From positions 28,342 to 92,341 of the forward strand of contig JAIUMV010000014.1 of NCBI GenBank assembly GCA_022565395.1: DNA of 64,000 bases, read 5' to 3'. A program made the position numbers and the translations under genes. Numbering within the stretch: the stretch's first letter is position 1; each line of letters starts with the position of its first letter. The DNA comes from Marinobacter sp. (GTDB lineage Bacteria > Pseudomonadota > Gammaproteobacteria > Pseudomonadales > Oleiphilaceae). The notes beneath the pieces are model-generated. The model was not told the DNA's origin and made no database searches. It saw only the letters and a program-made list of their open reading frames with translations. Shown here one piece after another: positions 16,525 to 27,543 of the stretch.

Positions 16525-17196
16525 ATGACTGTTAAATCTGCTTTTCGTAAAACCGCCCTGGCTTCTGGTGTTGCCCTGTTCGCCCTGGCAGCACCCACTC
16601 ACGCCCTTGACCTCGGCGCTTACGTCGAGCTCGTTGGCTCAAAAGGTGTAGACTCCACCGACAACTACGCGGGCACTGTTGAGTTCGGCCTGGAAGCCGA
16701 GCATGAGTCCGGCCTTTATGGCGCCCTGATCTTTACCTCTACTGACCTGCTGAACGAGTCCGAAGGCGAGCTGAGCGAAATCGAAATCAACGCTGGCTTC
16801 GCCTACGATGTCAGCGAGATGTTTGGCGTCGATGTGGGTGTAAGCTACTACAACGACACCAAGTTCAGCACCAGCAGCGGTGACGGTAACGAGGCCTACC
16901 TGGGTGTCTACTCTTCACCGATGGATAACCTGGACGTTTCGTTCTACTTCTTCCAGAGCCTGGAAACCAGCGATGCAAACTACATTGAGCTGGAAGGTGC
17001 CTATGACTTCGGTACCTTTGACGCTTACGCCCTGTACACCTATGAGATGTTCGATGGCGACGAAGTGGGCCAGAGCCTGGAGCTGGGCGCAGGTAAAGGC
17101 CTGAGCGACAATACCTACATCAACCTGGCGTACATCGCGGACCTGAAAAAGAGCCGTAACGGCGCATTTGAACTGACCTGGACCTACAGCTTCTAA
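16525..17196 (+). CDS. TorF-family putative porin
   Basis: A 223-residue outer-membrane protein. I chose the ATG at 16525 (GGGAGAG about 8 bases upstream) over the GTG at 16453. It has a clear signal peptide (KTALASGVALFALAAPTHA, cleavage before LDLG), then amphipathic strands such as AYVELVGSKGVDST, SGLYGALIFTS, LDVSFYFFQSLE and TYINLAYIADLKKS, ending in an aromatic C-terminal strand (FELTWTYSF) typical of beta-barrels recognised by BAM. It is short for a porin, so a small 8- to 12-strand barrel is likely. It is preceded by a sigma-54 promoter and followed by a strong terminator. The transported substrate is unknown. Confidence 0.8.
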   Translation: MTVKSAFRKTALASGVALFALAAPTHALDLGAYVELVGSKGVDSTDNYAGTVEFGLEAEHESGLYGALIFTSTDLLNESEGELSEIEINAGFAYDVSEMFGVDVGVSYYNDTKFSTSSGDGNEAYLGVYSSPMDNLDVSFYFFQSLETSDANYIELEGAYDFGTFDAYALYTYEMFDGDEVGQSLELGAGKGLSDNTYINLAYIADLKKSRNGAFELTWTYSF

Positions 17197-17210
17197 GAAG
17201 CAACGGGGTA

Positions 17211-17249
17211 AAAAAAACCTCTCCACCCAACCGGGGGAGAGGTTTTTTT
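17211..17249. terminator. Bidirectional terminator between porin and greA
   Basis: The stem AACCTCTCC / GGGAGAGGTT is flanked by an A-run on the left and seven T on the right, so it can stop transcription of both the rightward porin and the leftward greA-carBA side. Confidence 0.88.
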
Positions 17250-17275
17250 ATGCACCATCCCTGGCGCACGCGCAA

Positions 17276-17752
17276 TCAGAGGTGTTCGACGGAGTCGATC
17301 TCGTACTCGACAGTGCCAGATGGCACTTTGATAGCCACAATATCACCTTCCATCTTGCCGACCAGTGCGCGGGCAATGGGGGATGAAATGGAGATTTTGC
17401 CGGCTTTGATATCGGACTCATCTTCACCACAGATCTGATAGGTTACTTCCTGATCGGTATCCATATTGATCAGTCGCACAGTAACACCGAAGAGCACTTT
17501 ACCGGTGCGCTCGATCTTGGTGATATCAATCACCTGAGCCGCGGACAACTTGGACTCGATTTCCTGAATCCGGCCTTCAATAAAGCCCTGTTGCTCACGC
17601 GCCGCGTGGTACTCGGCATTCTCTTTAAGATCGCCGTGTTCGCGGGCTTCGGCAATGGCAGCGATAACCTTGGGGCGCTCAACCGACTTCAGATGGCTAA
17701 GCTCTTCCCGCAGGCGCGCTTCGCCATTGATTGTCATGGGAATACGTTCCAT
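17276..17752 (-). CDS. greA: Transcription elongation factor GreA
   Basis: A 158-residue protein from the ATG at 17752 ([20 protein letters not shown]); the open frame extends upstream into carB and is not coding there. It has the N-terminal coiled coil with [18 protein letters not shown], which carries the acidic tip residues that stimulate RNA polymerase transcript cleavage, and the C-terminal FKBP-like domain with [14 protein letters not shown]. It rescues backtracked polymerase. It starts 10 bp after the carB stop, so it is probably co-transcribed with carAB as in pseudomonads. Confidence 0.97.
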   Translation of the reverse strand: MERIPMTINGEARLREELSHLKSVERPKVIAAIAEAREHGDLKENAEYHAAREQQGFIEGRIQEIESKLSAAQVIDITKIERTGKVLFGVTVRLINMDTDQEVTYQICGEDESDIKAGKISISSPIARALVGKMEGDIVAIKVPSGTVEYEIDSVEHL

Positions 17753-17762
17753 AGCTTTGCTC

Positions 17763-20700
17763 TTATTTACCTGCGTGGAGATCCTGGAGGCGACGAACCG
17801 TGCGCTCCGGACCAAATTTAATGGCACGACAGAGGGCCTCACCACCCGCCAGCGTGGTGGTGTAGGTGACCTTGGTCTGCAGGGCGGACTGGCGAATCTG
17901 TGCCGAGTCCACAATAGCCTTGCGACCTTCCGTCGTGTTGATGATCAACTGCACCTGGCCATTCTTGATAGCATCAACAATGTGCGGACGGCCTTCGCCC
18001 ACTTTATTGACCCGCTCAACATCAATGCCTGCATCTCGCAGGGCTTTGGCGGTGCCGTTGGTGGCAATCAGGCGGAAGCCGGTGGCAACCAGGTCACGAC
18101 CCAGGCGCACAGCAGCTTCCTTGTCCACATCCCGAACCGAGATGAAAGCCACACCCTGCTCGGGCAGGCGCTCACCCGCTGCCAATGCGGCTTTGGCAAA
18201 GGCCTCATCAAAGCTCTCACCAATACCCATAACCTCGCCGGTGGATTTCATTTCCGGGCCAAGTATGGGGTCAACAGCGGGGAACTTGTTGAACGGGAAC
18301 ACCGATTCTTTCACCGCGTAATGCGCCGGCACGATCTCAGCGGTAAAGCCCTGCTCTGCCAGGCTCTTGCCCGCCATTACCCGTGCTGCGACTTTGGCCA
18401 GCGATGCACCAATAGCCTTGGACACAAAAGGTACGGTACGGGACGCACGCGGGTTCACTTCGATAACGTAGATTACGCCATCCTGCCAGGCCAGCTGTAC
18501 GTTCATCAGGCCAACCACTTCCAGCTCCAGCGCCATGCGCTTGACCATGTCACGCATTTCGTCCTGCACTTCAGCCGGCAGGCTGTAAGGCGGCAAAGAA
18601 CAGGCGGAGTCACCGGAGTGAACACCGGCCTGCTCGATATGCTGCATGATGCCACCGATCACCACGTCCTTACCGTCACAGATAGCGTCGATATCCACCT
18701 CGATGGCGGCGTTGAGGAAGTGGTCCAGCAGCACGGGGCTGTCATTGGAGACCAGCACGGCATCGCGCATGTAGCGCACCAGCTCTTCCTCGTTATAGAC
18801 GATCTCCATGGCGCGGCCACCAAGAACGTAAGACGGGCGCACCACCAGCGGGTAGCCAATCTCACGGGCCGCCAGTACGCCTTCTTCGTGACTGCGCACG
18901 GTGGCATTCTGGGGCTGGCGCAGGCCAAGGCGGTTGATCATCTGCTGGAACCGCTCGCGGTCTTCCGCCCGGTCGATGGCGTCAGGGCTGGTGCCGATAA
19001 TGGGTACACCAGCGGCTTCCAGGCCACGGGCCAGCTTCAGCGGGGTTTGGCCACCATACTGAACAATTACACCCTTGGGTTTTTCGATACGTACGATTTC
19101 CAGTACGTCTTCCAGGGTGATGGGCTCAAAGTAGAGACGATCGGAGGTGTCATAGTCAGTGGACACGGTTTCCGGGTTACAGTTGATCATGATGGTTTCA
19201 TAACCATCCTCGCGCATGGCAAGGGCGGCATGTACACAGCAGTAATCAAATTCGATACCCTGGCCGATACGGTTGGGGCCGCCACCGATAACGATGATCT
19301 TCTCGCGGTCGGAGGGCTGGGCCTCGCACTCTTCCTCGTAGGTGGAGTACATGTACGCCGTGGAGGACGCAAACTCAGCAGCACAGGTGTCCACGCGCTT
19401 GTAGACCGGCAGCACGTTGAGATCTTCCCGCAGCTTGCGCACACTGGTTTCAGAAACGCTCAACAGTTTGGCGATGCGCGCATCCGAGAAGCCTTTGCGC
19501 TTCAGGCGGTACAGGGTAGCCTGGTCAATATCAGTCTTGCCTGCGGTTTTGAGGGCCTCCTCATCCTTGATCAGATCTTCGATCTGTACCAGGTACCAGG
19601 GGTCCACCTTGGTGTAGTTGAACACATCCTCGACCGACATGCCGGCACGGAAGGCGTCACCGATGTACCAGATGCGATTGGCACCGGGGATGCTCAGCTC
19701 GCGAATCAGGGTTTCGCGGCCAAGATCGGTGTTGAAGTCCACCATGTTCTCGAAGCCTTCGGAACCGACTTCCAGACCACGCAGTGCTTTCTGCAGGGAT
19801 TCCTGGAAGGTGCGGCCAATGGCCATGACCTCACCTACAGACTTCATCTGGGTGGTAAGGCGGGCATCCGCCTGGGGGAATTTCTCGAAGGTGAACCGCG
19901 GCACCTTGGTGACCACGTAGTCGATACTGGGTTCGAAAGAGGCCGGGGTTACACCGCCGGTAATCTCATTGCTCAACTCATCAAGGGTGTAACCCACCGC
20001 CAGTTTCGCCGCCACCTTGGCAATGGGGAAACCGGTGGCCTTGGAGGCCAGGGCTGAGGAGCGAGACACCCGGGGGTTCATCTCGATGACCACCATGCGG
20101 CCATCTTCGGGGTTAACACCGAACTGGACGTTGGAGCCGCCGGTTTCCACGCCGATCTCACGCAGAACCGCCAGGGAGGCGTTCCGCATGATCTGGTATT
20201 CCTTGTCAGTGAGGGTCTGCGCCGGGGCTACGGTGATTGAGTCACCGGTGTGAACGCCCATGGCATCAAAGTTTTCGATAGCACAGACGATGATACAGTT
20301 GTCGTTTTTGTCACGGACAACTTCCATCTCGTACTCTTTCCAGCCGATCAGAGACTCGTCGATCAACAACTCGCTGGTGGGCGAGAGATCCAGACCGCGG
20401 GTACAGATCTCTTCAAACTCTTCACGGTTGTAGGCAATACCACCACCGGAACCACCCATGGTGAAGGATGGCCGGATAATGCAAGGGAAGCCGATATGGT
20501 CGAGCACCTGGAAGGCTTCTTCCATGGAGTGGGCGATAGAGGCGCGGGGGCACTCCAGGCCAATGGCCTTCATCGCTTTGTCAAAGCGCTCACGGTCCTC
20601 GGCTTTGTCGATGGTGTCGGCGTTGGCACCGATCATCTCAACACCAAACTCTTGCAGTACACCGTGCTTTTCCAGATCCAGGGCACAGTTCAGTGCGGTC

Positions 20701-20978
20701 TGGCCACCCATGGTAGGCAGCAAGGCGTCAGGGCGCTCTTTCTCGATGATCTTGGCAACGGTTTTCCAGGTGATAGGCTCGATATAGGTGGCGTCCGCCA
20801 TCACCGGGTCGGTCATGATGGTAGCCGGGTTGGAGTTCACCAGAATAACCCGGTAGCCCTCTTCCCGCAGGGCCTTACAGGCCTGGGCGCCGGAGTAGTC
20901 AAACTCGCAGGCCTGCCCGATCACAATCGGGCCAGCCCCGAGGATCAGGATACTTTTAATGTCGGTACGTTTTGGCAT
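17763..20978 (-). CDS. carB: Carbamoyl-phosphate synthase large subunit
   Basis: A 1071-residue protein of normal length. It starts [20 protein letters not shown], has two homologous ATP-grasp halves (first with [13 protein letters not shown] and [20 protein letters not shown]; second with [18 protein letters not shown] and [17 protein letters not shown]), and ends in the MGS-like allosteric domain ([19 protein letters not shown]). It makes carbamoyl phosphate from bicarbonate, ATP and ammonia channelled from CarA, feeding pyrimidine and arginine synthesis. It lies 68 bp downstream of carA and 10 bp ahead of greA. A very long antisense open frame over it is a codon-usage shadow. Confidence 0.98.
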   Translation of the reverse strand: MPKRTDIKSILILGAGPIVIGQACEFDYSGAQACKALREEGYRVILVNSNPATIMTDPVMADATYIEPITWKTVAKIIEKERPDALLPTMGGQTALNCALDLEKHGVLQEFGVEMIGANADTIDKAEDRERFDKAMKAIGLECPRASIAHSMEEAFQVLDHIGFPCIIRPSFTMGGSGGGIAYNREEFEEICTRGLDLSPTSELLIDESLIGWKEYEMEVVRDKNDNCIIVCAIENFDAMGVHTGDSITVAPAQTLTDKEYQIMRNASLAVLREIGVETGGSNVQFGVNPEDGRMVVIEMNPRVSRSSALASKATGFPIAKVAAKLAVGYTLDELSNEITGGVTPASFEPSIDYVVTKVPRFTFEKFPQADARLTTQMKSVGEVMAIGRTFQESLQKALRGLEVGSEGFENMVDFNTDLGRETLIRELSIPGANRIWYIGDAFRAGMSVEDVFNYTKVDPWYLVQIEDLIKDEEALKTAGKTDIDQATLYRLKRKGFSDARIAKLLSVSETSVRKLREDLNVLPVYKRVDTCAAEFASSTAYMYSTYEEECEAQPSDREKIIVIGGGPNRIGQGIEFDYCCVHAALAMREDGYETIMINCNPETVSTDYDTSDRLYFEPITLEDVLEIVRIEKPKGVIVQYGGQTPLKLARGLEAAGVPIIGTSPDAIDRAEDRERFQQMINRLGLRQPQNATVRSHEEGVLAAREIGYPLVVRPSYVLGGRAMEIVYNEEELVRYMRDAVLVSNDSPVLLDHFLNAAIEVDIDAICDGKDVVIGGIMQHIEQAGVHSGDSACSLPPYSLPAEVQDEMRDMVKRMALELEVVGLMNVQLAWQDGVIYVIEVNPRASRTVPFVSKAIGASLAKVAARVMAGKSLAEQGFTAEIVPAHYAVKESVFPFNKFPAVDPILGPEMKSTGEVMGIGESFDEAFAKAALAAGERLPEQGVAFISVRDVDKEAAVRLGRDLVATGFRLIATNGTAKALRDAGIDVERVNKVGEGRPHIVDAIKNGQVQLIINTTEGRKAIVDSAQIRQSALQTKVTYTTTLAGGEALCRAIKFGPERTVRRLQDLHAGK

Positions 20979-21046
20979 GTCGTTCTAAACCTGTCAGCAG
21001 CTGTCTGTCGTGTGCGGCGCAAAACGCGGCATTCAAGGTGCGGGCA

Positions 21047-22192
21047 TCAGCTCGCGCGTTCTTCCATCAACCGGATAAACTGGTCAAACAGCGGGGCCAC
21101 ATCATGGGGGCCGGGGCTGGCTTCAGGGTGACCCTGGAAGCTGAACGCAGGTTTATCAGTGCGGCGAATGCCCTGGAGCGTGCCGTCAAACAGGGATTTG
21201 TGCGTGGCTTCCAGGCTGGCAGGCAAACTTGCCTCATCAACTGCGAAACCGTGGTTCTGGCTGGTGATCATCACCGTGCCATCGGCCAGATCCTGCACCG
21301 GATGGTTGGCACCATGATGGCCGTGGCCCATCTTCACTGTACGGGCGCCACTGGCCAGGGCCAGCAACTGGTGCCCCAGGCAGATACCGAATACGGGGGT
21401 ATCCGTTTCCAGCACCGCCTTGATGGCCTGAATGGCGTAATCACAAGGCTCTGGGTCACCAGGGCCGTTAGACAGGAAGACACCGTCCGGCTTCATGGCC
21501 AGCACATCGGCCGCCGGCGTCTGGGCGGGCACTACGGTAATGTCGCAGCCACGCGCTGCCAGCATACGCAGAATATTAAGTTTCACACCGAAATCGTAGG
21601 CGACAACCTTGAAACGGGGCTCTGTCAGGGTGCCGTAACCCTGCTCCAGATCCCACTCGGTTTGCGACCAGGTCCAGGTCTGCTTGGCGCAGACTTCCTT
21701 CGCCAGGTCCATGCCTTTCAAGCCTGGGAACGCCTTGGCCAGCTCCAGCGCACGCTCAGCGGTGGCATTCGGCCCCGCCACAATGGCGCCGTTCTGGGAG
21801 CCTTTTTCCCGCAGGATGCGAGTCAGGCGACGGGTGTCAATCTCAGCAATACCCACCACATTGCTGTCTCGCAGATAGGCGTCCAGCGCCTTCTGGCTGC
21901 GCCAGTTGCTGACCAGCAACGGCAGGTTACGGATCACCAGGCCTGCCGCGTGGATACGGTCAGACTCTACGTCCTCTTCGTTGACGCCGGTGTTACCAAT
22001 GTGGGGATACGTCAGGGTGACGATCTGACGCGCGTAAGACGGGTCCGTCAGGATTTCCTGATAACCGGTCATGGCGGTGTTGAAGACGACCTCGCCGCTG
22101 GTTTCGCCATCAGCGCCGATAGCGATGCCTGTGAACAGGCTTCCGTCTGCGAGTGCCAGGATTGCGGGTGTACTCAAGGCTTGTATCCTCAT
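21047..22192 (-). CDS. carA: Carbamoyl-phosphate synthase small subunit (glutaminase)
   Basis: About 381 residues. The N-terminal domain shows [35 protein letters not shown], here given in two parts: [20 protein letters not shown] and [13 protein letters not shown]; the C-terminal class I amidotransferase domain has [14 protein letters not shown] with the nucleophilic cysteine, and [13 protein letters not shown] with the catalytic histidine and glutamate. It hydrolyses glutamine and passes ammonia to CarB. Start choice is uncertain: the ATG at 22192 has no good ribosome site, whereas a TTG at 22177 has GAGGA 8 bases upstream and gives [13 protein letters not shown], which aligns better with known CarA starts. 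Confidence 0.97.
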   Translation of the reverse strand: MRIQALSTPAILALADGSLFTGIAIGADGETSGEVVFNTAMTGYQEILTDPSYARQIVTLTYPHIGNTGVNEEDVESDRIHAAGLVIRNLPLLVSNWRSQKALDAYLRDSNVVGIAEIDTRRLTRILREKGSQNGAIVAGPNATAERALELAKAFPGLKGMDLAKEVCAKQTWTWSQTEWDLEQGYGTLTEPRFKVVAYDFGVKLNILRMLAARGCDITVVPAQTPAADVLAMKPDGVFLSNGPGDPEPCDYAIQAIKAVLETDTPVFGICLGHQLLALASGARTVKMGHGHHGANHPVQDLADGTVMITSQNHGFAVDEASLPASLEATHKSLFDGTLQGIRRTDKPAFSFQGHPEASPGPHDVAPLFDQFIRLMEERAS

Positions 22193-22620
22193 CGTGTGGC
22201 GTATCGTCAGTTCCGATTGAGGTGCGGGCACACTCTAACGTCACGGACAGGAACGCAAGCGCAAATTCAGGTCGCAAAAAAGCGAGAGGAGGTATCCAAT
22301 ACCCCGTCCCGCTTTGATGTCATTGTCGTTTCGGCTATGCGTGGTGCAGTTAAACCTCTTTATTATAAGAAGTCTGACCACCAGTGTCTATTACGAAGGG
22401 CTTTGGATCTGATATTGGCGCGGAGGCCACTGAAAGGAAAGACTATTTTTAGCCGCGGAATCCGCGGAAGAACGCGGAAAACACAGACAAGCTTAATAGC
22501 CAAGCCTGATCATGCCACTGCGAGCGTAGCGACTATCATCACCCCGCCGGTGCCCTTAGCTAAAACTCTTTCCGTCCTTTTTTCCGCGTTCTTCCGCGGA
22601 TTCCGCGGCAAAAAAAACAA
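22193..22620. other. Intergenic region carA-dapB
   Basis: This 428-bp gap has no supportable gene. Its first part should hold the carA promoter; its right part is the inverted-repeat element annotated separately. Codon-like structure is absent in all frames. Confidence 0.6.
22452..22609. repeat. MITE-like element with 30-bp perfect inverted repeats
   Basis: The arms 22452-22481 and 22580-22609 are perfect reverse complements over 30 bases (left arm begins GCCGCGGAATCCGCGG). Each arm contains a CCGCGG-type sub-palindrome. The 98-bp centre has no gene. Such a structure could be a miniature non-autonomous element or a large hairpin. Its right edge lies 12 bp from the dapB stop, so it may also affect the dapB transcript 3' end. 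Confidence 0.85.
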
Positions 22621-24560
<1,940 letters not shown>

Positions 24561-24682
24561 GCTGTTAATCCTGTTTAAACCCTCAACGGGAGGGGCACTT
24601 CACTGCATCGGTGCGCTACCCGACAAATGGACAGCGCTGAAGCTGCCGGGGACCGGCATGATACCGGGGTTCCCAGAATGAG

Positions 24683-24716
24683 GAAACGCGGGAGAGGCCT
24701 CCCCCGCGTTTCTTTT
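24683..24716. terminator. Hairpin between dnaK and dnaJ, possible attenuator
   Basis: GAAACGCGGG (24683-24692) pairs perfectly with CCCGCGTTTC (24703-24712) around a 10-base loop. A T-rich tail occurs on the plus-strand side only; in the direction of dnaK-dnaJ transcription the run is weak, so partial termination or RNA stabilisation is more likely than a full stop. Confidence 0.55.
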
Positions 24717-24736
24717 CACTCACAACAAACGTGCGT

Positions 24737-26653
24737 TTAACGCTTGTCGTCGTCCTTCACTTCTTCGAACTCGGCGTCCACCGCGTCATCGCTGGCGCCG
24801 GCCTGAGGCTGCTCGCCTGCATCCGCAGGCTGGGCCTGATCGGCGTACATCTTCTGCGCCAGCTCAGAGGAGACTTCCGTCAGCTTCTGGGTCTTGGCTT
24901 CAATGTCAGCCTTATCAGTGCCGGTCAGCGCCTCTTCCAGGTCCTTGATGGCAGCTTCGATGGACTCACGCTCGCTGTCAGTCACCTTGTCACCGGCTTC
25001 TTTCAGAGTCTTGCGTACCGCGTGCACCATGGCATCACCCTGGTTGCGGGTTTGCACCAGCTCCTCGAACTTGCGATCTTCCTCGGCGTTGGCCTCGGCA
25101 TCATTCACCATCTTCTGGATTTCGTCGTCGCTCAGACCAGAAGACGCCTTGATGACGATGGACTGCTCTTTGCCTGTCGCCTTGTCTTTGGCGGACACGT
25201 TCAGGATACCGTTGGCGTCGATGTCGAAGGTTACTTCGATCTGCGGCACACCGCGGGGCGCCGGCGGGATATCCGCCAGGTCAAAGCGGCCCAGTGACTT
25301 GTTCTGGGATGCCTGCTTACGCTCACCCTGCACCACGTGAATGGTTACCGCAGTCTGGCTGTCATCAGCCGTTGAGAACACCTGCGACTTTTTGGTCGGG
25401 ATGGTGGTGTTCTTCTCGATCAGCGGCGTGGCCACACCGCCCATGGTTTCGATACCCAGCGTCAGCGGCGTTACATCCAGCAGCAGTACGTCTTTCACAT
25501 CACCGGACAGAACCGCGGCCTGAATAGCAGCACCCATGGCAACCGCTTCATCGGGGTTAACATCCTTACGCGGCTCTTTGCCGAAGAAGGCTTTGACCTT
25601 GTCCTGCACCAGCGGCATACGGGTCTGACCACCAACCAGGATAACCTCGTCAATTTCACTCGCACTCAGGCCCGCGTCCTGCAGTGCGATTTTGCAGGGC
25701 TCCAGGCTGCGCTCCACCAGATCCTCAACCAGGGATTCCAGCTTGGCACGGGTCAATTTGACGTTCATGTGCTTGGGACCACTGGCATCCGCCGTGATGT
25801 AGGGCAGATTAACGTCAGTCTGCTGGCTGCTGGACAGCTCGATTTTGGCCTTCTCGCCAGCCTCTTTCAGCCGCTGCATGGCCAGGGAGTCGCCGCGCAG
25901 GTCAATACCGCTGTCTTTCTTGAACTGGTCAGCCAGATACTCGATAACCTTGAGGTCGAAGTCCTCACCACCCAGGAAAGTGTCGCCGTTGGTGGCCAAC
26001 ACTTCAAACTGGTGCTCACCATCCACGTCAGCAATTTCGATGATGGACAGGTCGAAAGTACCACCACCCAGGTCGTAAACGGCGATGGTGCGGTCACCGC
26101 TTCTCTTGTCCAGACCATAGGCCAGCGCCGCCGCGGTAGGCTCGTTGATGATCCGTTTTACTTCCAGACCGGCGATCTTGCCGGCATCTTTGGTCGCCTG
26201 ACGCTGGCTGTCGTTGAAATAGGCCGGCACGGTAATAACCGCCTCGGTTACCTTCTCGCCCAGGTAATCCTCTGCGGTTTTCTTCATCTTTTTCAGCACT
26301 TCCGCAGAGATCTGCGGCGCGGCCATTTTCTTGCCTTTCACTTCGACCCAGGCGTCACCGTTATCCGCCTTGACGATGCTGTAGGGCACCATCTTGATGT
26401 CCTTCTGCACCACGTTGTCATCAAAGCGACGACCAATCAGCCGCTTGATGGCAAACAGGGTGTTGGTGGGGTTGGTGACGGCCTGACGCTTGGCAGACTG
26501 ACCTACCAGAATCTCGCCATCGTCGGTGTAGGCAATGATGGACGGGGTGGTGCGATCGCCTTCTGCATTCTCAATCACTTTGACCTTGTCACCATCCATG
26601 ATGGCAACGCAGGAGTTGGTGGTCCCCAGGTCGATACCGATAATTTTGCTCAT
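24737..26653 (-). CDS. dnaK: Chaperone protein DnaK (Hsp70)
   Basis: A 638-residue Hsp70 from the ATG at 26653 ([15 protein letters not shown]); the frame reaching 26701 adds residues not found in the family. The ATPase domain shows [15 protein letters not shown], the phosphate loop [15 protein letters not shown] and [13 protein letters not shown]; the linker [16 protein letters not shown] leads to the peptide-binding domain, and the C-terminus ends EEVKDDDKR, close to the usual EEVKDKK tail. It folds and remodels proteins with DnaJ and GrpE. It follows grpE by 86 bp and is expected to be transcribed from the heat-shock promoter ahead of grpE. Confidence 0.99.
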   Translation of the reverse strand: MSKIIGIDLGTTNSCVAIMDGDKVKVIENAEGDRTTPSIIAYTDDGEILVGQSAKRQAVTNPTNTLFAIKRLIGRRFDDNVVQKDIKMVPYSIVKADNGDAWVEVKGKKMAAPQISAEVLKKMKKTAEDYLGEKVTEAVITVPAYFNDSQRQATKDAGKIAGLEVKRIINEPTAAALAYGLDKRSGDRTIAVYDLGGGTFDLSIIEIADVDGEHQFEVLATNGDTFLGGEDFDLKVIEYLADQFKKDSGIDLRGDSLAMQRLKEAGEKAKIELSSSQQTDVNLPYITADASGPKHMNVKLTRAKLESLVEDLVERSLEPCKIALQDAGLSASEIDEVILVGGQTRMPLVQDKVKAFFGKEPRKDVNPDEAVAMGAAIQAAVLSGDVKDVLLLDVTPLTLGIETMGGVATPLIEKNTTIPTKKSQVFSTADDSQTAVTIHVVQGERKQASQNKSLGRFDLADIPPAPRGVPQIEVTFDIDANGILNVSAKDKATGKEQSIVIKASSGLSDDEIQKMVNDAEANAEEDRKFEELVQTRNQGDAMVHAVRKTLKEAGDKVTDSERESIEAAIKDLEEALTGTDKADIEAKTQKLTEVSSELAQKMYADQAQPADAGEQPQAGASDDAVDAEFEEVKDDDKR

Positions 26654-26739
26654 ATATGTGCTCCAGTGCTCTGCAATGCGTTGTCCGGGCGGCCCGGGCA
26701 ATTCTGTTTAGTGCCTATATTGGCGCTATCTGTTTTTTT

Positions 26740-27330
26740 TCAAGCCTGTTCGTCAATCTTTGGCGCATCTACGGCCTTCGCCACCACCACCATCGCCGGG
26801 CGAACCAAGCGATCATTAAGGGTGTAGCCTTTTTGCACCACAGCCACCACGGAATTGGGCTCGGCGCCAGGCGCGGGCACCATGGACATGGCCTCATGCA
26901 ACTGCGGATCAAAAGGCTCGCCTACCGGGCTCAGCTGAACCACCTTGAATTTCTGCAGGCCGTTAACGAACAGGCCCAGTGTCATTTCCACACCTTCGCG
27001 AATGGACGCCAGGGCTTCCTCACCGGCTTGCCCTGCGGTGCTCTCAACGGCCTTCTCCAGGCTATCCACTACCGGCAGCAATTCTTTAACAAACTTTTCC
27101 AGCGCGAACTTATGCGCTTTCTCCACATCCAGCTCGGCGCGACGCCGCACATTCTGCATTTCTGCCTGCGCCCGCAGCACCTGCTCCTGAGCATCTTTCA
27201 GTTGCGCCTGCAGCTGCGCTACTTCATCCAGCTCGGCAGCCTCGGCACCTTCGCCTTCTACCTGTTCAGCCCCGGCGGCCTGCTCCAACGCTTCGTCAAG
27301 GGTGTCGTTGCGGTTTTCATCTGCGCTCAT
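26740..27330 (-). CDS. grpE: Nucleotide exchange factor GrpE
   Basis: A 196-residue protein with an acidic N-terminal extension, a long coiled coil ([40 protein letters not shown]) and the C-terminal beta domain ending [20 protein letters not shown] followed by RPAMVVVAK. It releases ADP from DnaK and acts as thermosensor of the cycle. It is the first gene of grpE-dnaK-dnaJ and has a near-perfect sigma-32 promoter 61 bp upstream. Confidence 0.97.
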   Translation of the reverse strand: MSADENRNDTLDEALEQAAGAEQVEGEGAEAAELDEVAQLQAQLKDAQEQVLRAQAEMQNVRRRAELDVEKAHKFALEKFVKELLPVVDSLEKAVESTAGQAGEEALASIREGVEMTLGLFVNGLQKFKVVQLSPVGEPFDPQLHEAMSMVPAPGAEPNSVVAVVQKGYTLNDRLVRPAMVVVAKAVDAPKIDEQA

Positions 27331-27390
27331 CAGTCACTCCTGGATATGCCTTGCCCGCTGAGGGCCAAAATTTCACGTTATTGCCCCGGG

Positions 27391-27418
27391 ATATGGGGCC
27401 CCCGCAAGTGATTTCAAG
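27391..27418 (-). promoter_or_regulatory. Sigma-32 heat-shock promoter of grpE-dnaK-dnaJ
   Basis: On the minus strand CTTGAAA (27418-27412) is separated by 13 bases from CCCCATAT (27398-27391), matching the RpoH consensus CTTGAAA-N13/14-CCCCATNT at every defined position. The predicted start is about 55 bases before the grpE ATG. Confidence 0.9.
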
Positions 27419-27445
27419 CCTGCGACAGGCAGCAATTTTAACAGC

Positions 27446-27523
27446 CTGTATAAATTCACATGCAGACATCTTGCAACCCACCAAAACACTGTATATATTC
27501 ACATGCACTGTATATAAAAACAG
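27446..27523 (+). promoter_or_regulatory. LexA (SOS) operators of recN
   Basis: CTGTATATAAAAACAG at 27508-27523 is a full CTGT-N8-ACAG LexA box, 20 bp before the recN ATG. Two related elements precede it, CTGTATATATTCACAT (27489-27504) and CTGTATAAATTCACAT (27446-27461), each with an intact left half and ACAT instead of ACAG. Several LexA sites are usual for recN in enterobacteria. Confidence 0.85.
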
Positions 27524-27543
27524 ACCCTTCCAGGGAGGCGGCC

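Noticed and set aside
17655..20057. 800-codon open frame on the plus strand across carB
   Set aside because: It is antisense to a full-length, motif-complete carB; its composition (many His, Gln, Val) is that of a GC-rich codon shadow and shows no domain.
25769..26827. 352-codon plus-strand frame over dnaK and grpE
   Set aside because: Antisense shadow of highly conserved chaperone genes.
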